From: Actinomycetota bacterium
GTDB taxonomy: Bacteria; Actinomycetota; Acidimicrobiia; Acidimicrobiales; Ilumatobacteraceae
Reading direction: 5' to 3'
Assembly (NCBI GenBank): GCA_016870295.1
Contig: VGBY01000024.1
Location: 1-10,929 of the forward strand
DNA length: 10,929 bases
The notes under the pieces were generated by a model, which worked only from the letters and a program-made list of their open reading frames with translations, did no database searches and was not told the DNA's origin. Shown here piece by piece: positions 1 through 6,676 of this stretch. Both the position numbers and the translations under genes were made by a program. Positions within the stretch are counted from its first letter, which is position 1. Each line of letters begins with the position of its first letter.

Positions 1-1468
1 CTTTGCTGAACGGCAACTGCATGCCGCCACCAACCACCGACAACACCGACAACACGACGAGTGGAATCAACATCACCTTCGGGCTCTCGTGCGGGCGGAA
101 GTCGCCGTGTGCACCGTGCTCGCCGGCTGCGTCGTGCCAGCGCGCTTCCCCGAAGAAGACGAGAATCACCTGTCGCGTCATGTAATACGCGGTGAGCAAC
201 GCCGTCACCATTCCGACGACGTACAGCAATCGGTTGTCGGCATACACATAGAGCAAGATTTCATCCTTCGACCAGAAACCGGCGAACGGCGGCACACCGG
301 CGATCGCCAACCAGCCGATGATGAAGGTAAATGCCGTCACGGGCATCGCCGCGCGCAGGGCTCCCATCTTGCGCATGTCTTGCTCGTGGTGCATGCCGTG
401 AATCACCGAACCCGAGCCGAGGAAGAGCAGCGCCTTGAAGAACGCGTGCGTCACCATGTGGAAGATCGCCGCCACATAGGCACCGCTGCCGATGGCGAGG
501 AACATGAAGCCGAGTTGCGAGACGGTGGAGTACGCGAGCACACGTTTGATGTCGTGCTGCGCCACCGCGATCGTCGCTGCGAACAGCGCCGTTGCCGCAC
601 CGACGATGGCAATCGTGTCGGGCACCCAGCCGTACGACTCGGCGAGCACCGGGCCGACGCGGGTCATGAGGAAAACGCCCGCCGTCACCATCGTCGCTGC
701 GTGGATCAATGCCGACACGGGAGTCGGGCCCTCCATCGCGTCGGGCAACCAGAAGTACAACGGCAGTTGCGCGCTCTTGCCGCACGCGCCGACGAACAAC
801 AAGATTGCAATCGCGGAGATCGCCGTCTGCGAAATGGCACCCTCATGGGCAGCCTCGTTGATGGCTTTGTACGACACCGAGCCAACTGCGGAGAATGCAA
901 CGAACATCGCCGTCATCACGCCCCAGTCGCCGATGCGATTGGTGACGAAGGCCTTCTTGCCCGCCACGGCGGCGCTGTCACGGTTGTGCCAGAACGAAAT
1001 GAGGAAGTACGAGCACGCGCCGACGCCCTCCCACCCGAGGAAGGTGACGAGCAAGTTCTCGCCCAGAACGAGGGCAAGCATCGAGAAGACGAAGAGGTTG
1101 AGGTACAAGAAGAACTTGGAGAACTTCGGGTCGCCGTGCATGTACCCGATCGCATACAGATGTATCAGCGAGCCGATGCCCGTGACGAAGAGTGCCATCG
1201 TGATGCTGAGCGGGTCAGCCAGCAGGGCGAAGTCAATCTGCAACGAGCCGACCGGTATCCAGGAAAAGAGCGACACCACATGCGAACGCTCTTCCGCCGG
1301 CATCCCGAGCAGATCGAGATAGACGAGCACTGTCACGACGAACGACGAAGCGGTCAGCAGCGTGGCGAGCCAACCGGCGCGCGGTTCACCGATGCGCGCT
1401 CCGAAGACCACGAGGATGAGCCCACCGACGAGCGGCAAGAGCGGCACCAACCAGACGAGATCGGTCAC
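1..1468 (-). CDS. nuoL: NADH-quinone oxidoreductase subunit L (NuoL, ND5-like antiporter subunit), 3'-truncated by the window edge
   Basis: NuoL is the distal antiporter-like membrane subunit of complex I, homologous to MrpA, and a proton channel. The frame opens at GTG 1468 (MTDLVWLVPLLPLVGG) and stays open to the left edge: 489 of an expected 610-660 residues. The GTG is forced, since an in-frame TGA lies five codons upstream. Many hydrophobic helices are visible. Key residues align with E. coli by motif: Glu147 in LGWEGVGACSY (E. coli Glu144), Lys231 in GKSAQLPL (Lys229), His256 in SALIHAATMVTAG (His254), Lys345 in THAFFKALLF (Lys342) and Lys401 in FWSKDEIL (Lys399). A charged, His-containing loop (about 450-470: ARWHDAAGEHGAHGD) precedes the last visible helix. 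The missing C terminus should hold the final antiporter-core helices, the lateral helix and its anchoring helix. It follows nuoK by four bases. Confidence 0.97.
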   Translation of the reverse strand, partial: MTDLVWLVPLLPLVGGLILVVFGARIGEPRAGWLATLLTASSFVVTVLVYLDLLGMPAEERSHVVSLFSWIPVGSLQIDFALLADPLSITMALFVTGIGSLIHLYAIGYMHGDPKFSKFFLYLNLFVFSMLALVLGENLLVTFLGWEGVGACSYFLISFWHNRDSAAVAGKKAFVTNRIGDWGVMTAMFVAFSAVGSVSYKAINEAAHEGAISQTAISAIAILLFVGACGKSAQLPLYFWLPDAMEGPTPVSALIHAATMVTAGVFLMTRVGPVLAESYGWVPDTIAIVGAATALFAATIAVAQHDIKRVLAYSTVSQLGFMFLAIGSGAYVAAIFHMVTHAFFKALLFLGSGSVIHGMHHEQDMRKMGALRAAMPVTAFTFIIGWLAIAGVPPFAGFWSKDEILLYVYADNRLLYVVGMVTALLTAYYMTRQVILVFFGEARWHDAAGEHGAHGDFRPHESPKVMLIPLVVLSVLSVVGGGMQLPFSK

Positions 1469-1472
1469 GGTG

Positions 1473-1781
1473 TCAGCCCTTCAACTCCGCGAGGTCGTCG
1501 GCGGTGAGCGAGGAACGGTTGCGCATGATGCCGACGATGAGACCAAGACCAACCACCACTTCGGCGGCGGCCACCACGAGCACGAAGAACACGATCGACT
1601 GTCCGTCGATGTCGGTCAACTCGCGCGCCAGGGCCACGAACGAAAGGTTCACCGCATTCAGCATCAGCTCGATGCACATGAACATCACCAACGGGTTGCG
1701 TCGCACCATCACGCCGAATGCCCCAATCACAAAGAGCAGAGCCGCAACCACCAAGTACGAGAGCGTCGTGGGCTCGGGCAT
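1473..1781 (-). CDS. nuoK: NADH-quinone oxidoreductase subunit K (NuoK, ND4L-like membrane subunit)
   Basis: NuoK is a three-helix membrane subunit, related to MrpC of sodium/proton antiporters, that forms part of the proton path. The product is 102 residues from ATG 1781 (MPEPTTLSYLVV). The two membrane glutamates essential in E. coli NuoK (Glu36 and Glu72) are matched by Glu38 in MCIELMLNAVNL and Glu74 in VAAAEVVVGLGL, with identical 36-residue spacing. The loop RRNPLVMFM between helices 1 and 2 is also typical. A GTG at 1784, immediately upstream and in frame, is the alternative start and would add one residue. GGGGGAGG (1786-1793) is four bases from the ATG but only one from the GTG, so ATG is preferred. 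The ATG shares its A with the nuoJ stop (TGATG). TGA stop, four bases before the nuoL GTG. Confidence 0.96.
   Translation of the reverse strand: MPEPTTLSYLVVAALLFVIGAFGVMVRRNPLVMFMCIELMLNAVNLSFVALARELTDIDGQSIVFFVLVVAAAEVVVGLGLIVGIMRNRSSLTADDLAELKG
1477..1482 (-). promoter_or_regulatory. Shine-Dalgarno site of nuoL, within the nuoK 3' end
   Basis: The minus strand reads GAAGGG here, in the last codons of nuoK, eight bases before the nuoL GTG at 1468. It supports this non-ATG start; no other start codon lies between the upstream in-frame stop and the first conserved residues. Confidence 0.7.
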
Positions 1782-2317
1782 CACGCCTCCCCCGCTGCAC
1801 GCTTGCGGGTGAGCATCACCGTGCCGACGACGGCCACGACGAGCAACACCGACGTGAGTTCGAAGGCAACGACGTAGTCGCCGAACACCGAACGGGCCAA
1901 TTGCTGGATGTTCGCATCGCCGCCTGCGTTCGGTGCCGCAGTGTCGAGACCTTCCGACCTCGTGGTGAGGATGTCAGCACCGCGGGCTACGGCAACGACG
2001 AGGAGACCGAGCAAGCCGAGCGCGGCAACACCGGCCAACCACCGCTGGGCGACGAGCGGTTCGGTCTTCAGGTCTTCGGCTTTGTCGACACCGAGCAGCA
2101 TGATCACGAAGAGGAAGAGCACGACGATCGCCCCCGCGTACACGATGATCTGCACCGCCGCCAAGAAGTACGCCTCGAGCGCCACGAAGTGCACCGCCAC
2201 ACCGAACAACGTGAGCACGAGCGAGAGGGCGGCGTGCACCGGATTGCGGCGCGTGATCACGCCGACGGCACCGACGAGCATCATCGCACTGGCGAGAACA
2301 AAGACCACGAGTTGCAT
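1781..2317 (-). CDS. nuoJ: NADH-quinone oxidoreductase subunit J (NuoJ, ND6-like membrane subunit)
   Basis: NuoJ is a small membrane subunit between NuoH and NuoK; its third helix helps couple quinone reduction to the proton channels. The 178-residue product has about five hydrophobic helices. The hallmark is QIIVYAGAIVVLFLFVIMLL at about 56-75, the third helix, which can carry a pi-bulge around Tyr60/Gly62 in known structures. Earlier, RRNPVHAALSLVL (23-35) is the usual loop after helix 1, and Glu48 lies in FVALEAYFL. Between helices 4 and 5 is a hydrophilic loop (about 110-145: TTRSEGLDTAAPNAGGDAN), and the protein ends in a basic tail (LTRKRAAGEA). Length is close to E. coli NuoJ (184) and shorter than mycobacterial NuoJ as I recall it. 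The start is ATG 2317; the nearest purine-rich sequence, GAGG, is about 15 bases upstream at the end of nuoI, so initiation may rely on coupling to nuoI. TGA stop, overlapping nuoK. Confidence 0.96.
   Translation of the reverse strand: MQLVVFVLASAMMLVGAVGVITRRNPVHAALSLVLTLFGVAVHFVALEAYFLAAVQIIVYAGAIVVLFLFVIMLLGVDKAEDLKTEPLVAQRWLAGVAALGLLGLLVVAVARGADILTTRSEGLDTAAPNAGGDANIQQLARSVFGDYVVAFELTSVLLVVAVVGTVMLTRKRAAGEA
1786..1793 (-). promoter_or_regulatory. Shine-Dalgarno site of nuoK, within the nuoJ 3' end
   Basis: The minus strand reads GGGGGAGG here, inside the last codons of nuoJ. The distance (four bases to ATG 1781, one to GTG 1784) decides for the ATG. It is closer than usual to the start codon. 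Confidence 0.65.
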
Positions 2318-2322
2318 GCGAG

Positions 2323-3021
2323 TTACTGGTGACCTCGCGGTGCAGCAACGGATGCATCTCTTGCATCACCCGTCGTCTGGGTATCGGCAGTCGATTGCTC
2401 TGCCTCAGCATCACGCACGCCATAACCCAGCTCTCCCGCCCACGACACGACCCCGACGAAGTTGGCGTCGCCTGCAGGGGCGGTAGCACGCATCCACGCC
2501 GAAGTGTGCTGGTCTTCGCCGGGTCGCCAGTCTTCCCACGGCAGATGTTTGGGCTTGCCGTCGTCACCGACGAGCAATTCATTCTTCGTGTAGATCGCAT
2601 CCTTGCGGTTGGTGAACGAAAACTCGAACAGTTTCGTTTCGGTGATCGCCTCAGTCGGGCACGCCTCGACACAGAGGTCGCAGTGGATGCAGCGGAGATA
2701 GTTAATTTCGTAGATCCAGCCGAATCGCTCACCAGGAGATGTTGGATTGTCGGGGTCGTTGTCGGCACCGCGCACATGAATGCACTTGGCCGGGCATACG
2801 GCAGCGCACAGTTCGCAGCCGATGCACTTTTCCATGCCGTCCTCGTAACGGTTGAGCACGTGGCGACCGTGCAGACGCTCGGGCTTGTCGATCTTTTCGT
2901 CCATCGTCTGGGCCTTGCGCTTCTTGCGCTTGAAGAGCCGACCACCCGAGTACTGCGTGGTGACACGGTTCTTGCGCCCGTGTTGGCGCATCGTGACGAG
3001 GAATCCTCCGAGGTAACCCAT
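2323..3021 (-). CDS. nuoI: NADH-quinone oxidoreductase subunit I (NuoI, TYKY-type 2x[4Fe-4S] subunit)
   Basis: NuoI is an 8Fe ferredoxin-like subunit that carries clusters N6a and N6b between NuoG and NuoB at the membrane surface. The 232-residue product has a basic N terminus (HGRKNRV, then RLFKRKKRKAQ, about 28-38). Two linked cluster motifs follow: C66, C69, C72 and C76 in CIGCELCAAVCP, and C111, C114, C117 and C121 in CIHCDLCVEACP, with the fourth Cys of each motif serving the other cluster as in bacterial ferredoxins. The conserved core ends near residue 155 (KHLPWEDW). A tail of about 75 residues follows, Ala/Thr/Asp/Glu-rich and without recognisable motifs, making the protein longer than the 180 residues of E. 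coli NuoI. The start is ATG 3021, directly after the nuoH TAA, with AAGGAG (3033-3038) 11 bases upstream. TAA stop; nuoJ begins five bases later. Confidence 0.97.
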   Translation of the reverse strand: MGYLGGFLVTMRQHGRKNRVTTQYSGGRLFKRKKRKAQTMDEKIDKPERLHGRHVLNRYEDGMEKCIGCELCAAVCPAKCIHVRGADNDPDNPTSPGERFGWIYEINYLRCIHCDLCVEACPTEAITETKLFEFSFTNRKDAIYTKNELLVGDDGKPKHLPWEDWRPGEDQHTSAWMRATAPAGDANFVGVVSWAGELGYGVRDAEAEQSTADTQTTGDARDASVAAPRGHQ

Positions 3022-4284
3022 TTAGAACTGTGCTCCTTGCGATTCACGAGTCTTGTTGCTCACAGCGAACGCAGCCTGCATCAGCATGTAACACCCGGCG
3101 AGCACGACGACGGCGATCGCTGTGGTGACGAACACGTTCCAACCCTCGTCGCGGGCAAGGCGCTGTGCTGCGAGCAGCAAGAACCAGGCGAGCGAGGCAG
3201 GGATCAGCACCTTCCACCCGAAGTTCATCAGTTGGTCGTAGCGCAACCGCGGCAACGTGGCGCGGAACCAGACGTAGGTATAGAGGAACACCAGCACCTT
3301 GAGCAGCAGCCACACGGTGCCCTCGAGGGCATTCGGTACGAACGGGATGTCGAGCGTGAAACCATTGAAGGAGATTGGTTGCGGCCCACCAAAGAACAGC
3401 GTGACGATGAGCGCCGACATGGTGACGGTGTTCATGAACTCAGCGAGATAGAAGAGCGCAAAGCGAATCGAGGAGTACTCCGTGTTGAAGCCGCCGACGA
3501 GTTCTTGCTCGGCCTCGACGAGGTCGAACGGCGGTCGATTGAGTTCTGCGGTGGCGGCGATGAGGAAGATGATGAACGGCACCACACCGGTGGCGACGAC
3601 GTTCCAGTCGGTGAGTGTCGCCTGTGCTCCGACGATGCCGCTCGTTGACATGGTGCCGGCGATCAATAACACGCTCGCCAACGACAACCCGAGTGCGGCC
3701 TCGTAACTCACCATCTGTGCTGATGCACGCACCGAGCCGAGCAGCGGGTACTTCGACCCACTCGACCAACCCGCCAACATGATGCCGTAGACCGCAATCG
3801 ACGAAATGGCGAGGGCAAACAACACACCCACGTGCGGATCGGCCAACTGCACGCGGGTTTCGATGCCGAACCATGTGACGATGCCGTCGTTGCCGTCGCG
3901 GTAGTCACCGCCGAGCGGGATGATGGCAAACGACAGGAACGCCGGCACGAACGAAAGGAACGGCGCCAGCGCAAAGACGAAACGGTCCGAACGGCGCGGC
4001 AGCAGGTCTTCTTTGAAGAACAACTTGATGCCGTCGGCGAGAGTCTGCAGCAGGCCGTAGGGGCCGGCCTTGTTCGGCCCGATGCGGTTCTGCATTCCGG
4101 CGACGACCTTGCGTTCGAACCACACCATGAGCATCGTCGCGACGAGACCGACCACGAACACGACGAGCACCTTCAGGATCACGATTACGAGCGGTGCCCA
4201 CAACAGATCACCCTCGAGTGCCGGGTCGAGCATCGGGCGCAGCGACGGCGCACCGACATGCGACGAGAGATCGCGCGGCAGCAT
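3022..4284 (-). CDS. nuoH: NADH-quinone oxidoreductase subunit H (NuoH, ND1-like membrane subunit)
   Basis: NuoH anchors the peripheral arm to the membrane, forms most of the quinone channel and starts the proton path. The product is 420 residues from ATG 4284, with about eight hydrophobic segments. Family signatures are clear: WFERKVVAGMQNRIGPNKAG at about 55-74; the loop GWSSGSKYPLLGSVRASAQ at about 172-190, followed by MVSYE; and AELNRPPFDLVEAEQELVGG at 246-265, rich in the acidic residues that link quinone chemistry to proton movement. A short cytoplasmic tail (SNKTRESQGAQF) follows the last helix. Two starts are possible: ATG 4284 (one-base TGATG overlap with nuoG) or GTG 4287 (four-base overlap, one residue more). 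GGAGG at 4292-4296 sits seven bases from the ATG and four from the GTG, so ATG is preferred. The TAA stop directly abuts the nuoI ATG. Confidence 0.97.
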   Translation of the reverse strand: MLPRDLSSHVGAPSLRPMLDPALEGDLLWAPLVIVILKVLVVFVVGLVATMLMVWFERKVVAGMQNRIGPNKAGPYGLLQTLADGIKLFFKEDLLPRRSDRFVFALAPFLSFVPAFLSFAIIPLGGDYRDGNDGIVTWFGIETRVQLADPHVGVLFALAISSIAVYGIMLAGWSSGSKYPLLGSVRASAQMVSYEAALGLSLASVLLIAGTMSTSGIVGAQATLTDWNVVATGVVPFIIFLIAATAELNRPPFDLVEAEQELVGGFNTEYSSIRFALFYLAEFMNTVTMSALIVTLFFGGPQPISFNGFTLDIPFVPNALEGTVWLLLKVLVFLYTYVWFRATLPRLRYDQLMNFGWKVLIPASLAWFLLLAAQRLARDEGWNVFVTTAIAVVVLAGCYMLMQAAFAVSNKTRESQGAQF

Positions 4285-6665
4285 CACACCGCCTCCACCA
4301 CTGCGTCGGTCACCGGTACATCGTGGCGAATCACTTGCCGAATGTCGCTACCCCGTTGGTTGAACGGCACGAACGCCACGCCGCGCGCGACGGAGTCATC
4401 GAGCACCACGGGCAGCACGACCGCTGCGCCGTTGGCCGCGATACGCACATCGGCACCGGCTGGCACACCGAGTCGCTGCGCGTCGCCGGGGTGCAAGTGC
4501 ACCGCGGCATCACGGGCGAGTGGAGCGAGCGACGGGCTCTCAGCGGTGCCGGTCGCGCGGTCGTAGAGCACGCGCGAAACGAGCAGGCGGAAGTGATGGC
4601 TGAGTCGTGGCGCCGCGGCCTTCGGTGTCGCGGTGATACGCACGGGCGACGGATGCACCGCGACGACACCTTCGTGACGCACCGCTTTGGCATCTGCCGC
4701 CGGGGAAAAAGCCGGCACATTGGCGGTCATCGCATCATGCAACTCGGCGTACGAACTGATGCCGAGATCCGTGCCGAGTTCGAGCGCCAACTCGGCGGCG
4801 ATCATCCAATCAGGTCGGGCGGTGCCGGCCGTCGTGATCTTCTGGGCGATGTCGCTGATACGACCTTCGCAATTCGTCGTGGTGCCGACTTTCTCTGCAT
4901 ACGCAGCCGCCGGCAAGAACACCTCGGCGTGACGCGCCGATTCGGTGACGAACGTGTCGACGGCGATGATGTGCTTCACGCTGGCGAAGGCACGACGGGC
5001 AAGATCTGCGTCGGGCATATCAACGAGCGGGTCGGCGCCAAGCAGCACGATGCACTCGACCTTGCCGGCGGCAGCGGCCGCAAGAATCGAATTGGTGTCG
5101 CCGCCTGCACTTGGCGACAACCCTGCCGTTGCTGCCCCGCGCACATTGCCGCGACGCACCACCGGCAAGACGCGCGTATCGGGCTTGGCGTTCATAACGG
5201 CACCAACCGCGAGCAGCGCGAACTCCGGCGACTCGGCGAGATTTCCGCGACCGACGACCACGGTGACGTTGCCGCGTGCCAATTGCGCCGCAATCTCCGC
5301 CGAAGCGAGCGCCTCGCTCACCACGCGCGGCTGATCACCGGGTTCGTGGCGGATCGACTTCCACGCGTAATCCGACAAGCCGCTGGCGCGCGACGAAAAC
5401 TCGATGATGCGTGTCTTGCGCTTCTCGGCAGCGTCACGCAGGCGCAGGTAGAGCACCGGCAGTTCTTCCTTGAGGTCTGGAGCCAAGAGGATGATCGTCG
5501 ACGACGCGCAGGTTTCGGCGATGGTGGCCTGCGGCAGGGAGAACACTTCTGCGGGAAGACCGTCGCCGAGTTGCGCGTCACGCGCGGTAATGCCGAGCGC
5601 GTCTGCGAATCGGGCCCAGGCATACGCATCTTCGTTGGTGCCACGTGCGCCACCGATGATGCCGACCGCACCCGCACCTTTGTCGTTGATCACCACGCGC
5701 AGCGTGCGACCAGCGGCATCGAGTGCCGAAGCCCACGTGGTTTCGGTGAGCGAGCCGTCTTTGCGTACGAGTGGTGTGCCGATGCGGTTCTTGGAGTTCA
5801 CCGACTCGAAGTTGAAACGACCACGGTCGCACAGCCAACCCCAGTTCACCGACTCGACGTCGACGCCTTGGTATCTCACGATTTCATCGCGACTGCTCTG
5901 CACCACCGTGCGGCAGCCGACGCTGCACGTGGTGCAGGTCGTTTCCACCTGTTCAAGGTCCCACGGGCGGGCCTTGAATCGGTACGGCGACGCCGTCAAT
6001 GCACCGACCGGGCAGATCTGCACCGTGTTGCCGGAGAAATACGAACTGAAGGGTTCGTCGGGGAAGGTCATCACCTGCGTGTTGTTGCCACGACTCGTGA
6101 AGGAAATGAGCGGATCGCCGGCCACCTCGCTGGCAAAGCGCGTGCAGCGGTCGCACAAGATGCAACGCTCGCGGTCGAGATACACCAGGTCGCTGATTGG
6201 AATCGGCTTTTCGTAGTGCCGCTTTTCTTCTACGTAGCGACTCTCGCCGGGGCCGTGCGAGAACGCCTGATCCTGCAGCGGGCACTCGCCTCCCTTGTCG
6301 CACACCGGGCAGTCGAGCGGATGGTTGGCGAGCAGCAACTCGAGCACGCCTTCTTGCGCGCGTTTGGCCGGCTCGGATGTGGTCGACACCACTTGGCCTT
6401 CGGCGACTGGCGTCATGCACGACACGACGAGTGCCTTGCCGCGCGGTCCCTCCACCTCGACGATGCACTGACGGCACATGCCGACCGGCGACATGCGCGG
6501 GTGATAACAGAAGTGCGGAACGAACGCGCCCGAATGCTCGCAGGCATCGATCAACAATTGACCGGGCTTGGCCTCGACGGCACGACCGTTGATGGTGACG
6601 CTGACGGTGGTCTTTGGCGCAGCGGTCGCCGGCGCGGTGGTCTTTGGCGCGGCGGTATCAGTCAC
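4284..6665 (-). CDS. nuoG: NADH-quinone oxidoreductase subunit G (NuoG, 75 kDa, multi-cluster Fe-S subunit)
   Basis: NuoG is the long Fe-S wire of the peripheral arm, passing electrons from NuoF towards NuoI. The 793-residue product starts at GTG 6665 after a weak AAGAAG. Residues 1-20 are Ala/Pro/Thr-rich and contain a duplicated TAAPKTT. The [2Fe-2S] domain has C53, C64, C67 and C83. The His-Cys [4Fe-4S] motif has H115, C119, C122 and C128. A further [4Fe-4S] site has C168, C171, C174 and C218. A fourth set, C244, C247, C251 and C279 (CTTCSVGC then WLCDRGRF), matches the off-pathway N7 cluster that only some bacteria keep. The rest is the molybdopterin-oxidoreductase-like domain, ending in a dinucleotide-binding-type C-terminal domain (about 675-790: AAVHLHPGDAQRLGVPAG, then VPFNQRGSDIR). 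In complex I this domain holds no molybdenum. Family length is usually about 780-910. The TGA overlaps the nuoH ATG by one base. Confidence 0.98.
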   Translation of the reverse strand: MTDTAAPKTTAPATAAPKTTVSVTINGRAVEAKPGQLLIDACEHSGAFVPHFCYHPRMSPVGMCRQCIVEVEGPRGKALVVSCMTPVAEGQVVSTTSEPAKRAQEGVLELLLANHPLDCPVCDKGGECPLQDQAFSHGPGESRYVEEKRHYEKPIPISDLVYLDRERCILCDRCTRFASEVAGDPLISFTSRGNNTQVMTFPDEPFSSYFSGNTVQICPVGALTASPYRFKARPWDLEQVETTCTTCSVGCRTVVQSSRDEIVRYQGVDVESVNWGWLCDRGRFNFESVNSKNRIGTPLVRKDGSLTETTWASALDAAGRTLRVVINDKGAGAVGIIGGARGTNEDAYAWARFADALGITARDAQLGDGLPAEVFSLPQATIAETCASSTIILLAPDLKEELPVLYLRLRDAAEKRKTRIIEFSSRASGLSDYAWKSIRHEPGDQPRVVSEALASAEIAAQLARGNVTVVVGRGNLAESPEFALLAVGAVMNAKPDTRVLPVVRRGNVRGAATAGLSPSAGGDTNSILAAAAAGKVECIVLLGADPLVDMPDADLARRAFASVKHIIAVDTFVTESARHAEVFLPAAAYAEKVGTTTNCEGRISDIAQKITTAGTARPDWMIAAELALELGTDLGISSYAELHDAMTANVPAFSPAADAKAVRHEGVVAVHPSPVRITATPKAAAPRLSHHFRLLVSRVLYDRATGTAESPSLAPLARDAAVHLHPGDAQRLGVPAGADVRIAANGAAVVLPVVLDDSVARGVAFVPFNQRGSDIRQVIRHDVPVTDAVVEAV
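4292..4296 (-). promoter_or_regulatory. Shine-Dalgarno site of nuoH, within the nuoG 3' end
   Basis: The minus strand reads GGAGG here, inside the last codons of nuoG. Its seven-base spacing favours ATG 4284 over the adjacent in-frame GTG 4287 as the nuoH start. Being inside nuoG, it fits translational coupling of the two genes. Confidence 0.7.
6605..6656. repeat. Two-copy direct repeat, 30-base period, inside the 5' end of nuoG
   Basis: Positions 6605-6626 and 6635-6656 are near-identical 22-base copies with one mismatch (A at 6621 versus G at 6651). They start 30 bases apart, so the repeat keeps frame and encodes TAAPKTT twice, at residues 4-10 and 14-20 of NuoG, just ahead of the ferredoxin domain. 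It looks like a small in-frame duplication in a disordered N-terminal extension; I see no further copies in the window. Confidence 0.85.
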
Positions 6666-6676
6666 GAAATATCTTC

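Noticed and set aside
89..1507. A plus-strand open frame of 472 codons opposite nuoL.
   Set aside because: The product is an Arg/Glu/His-rich low-information sequence with no family match that I recognise. The opposite strand encodes NuoL with all key channel residues, so this is a shadow.
2329..3648. A plus-strand open frame of 439 codons opposite nuoI and nuoH.
   Set aside because: It crosses a gene boundary on the other strand, has antisense-type composition, and has no domain. Shadow of nuoI and nuoH.
6666..6676. Possible promoter or second transcription unit in the nuoF-nuoG gap.
   Set aside because: The gap is only 11 bases and shows no promoter-like or hairpin structure; it is the largest gap in the operon but too short for such a signal on its own.
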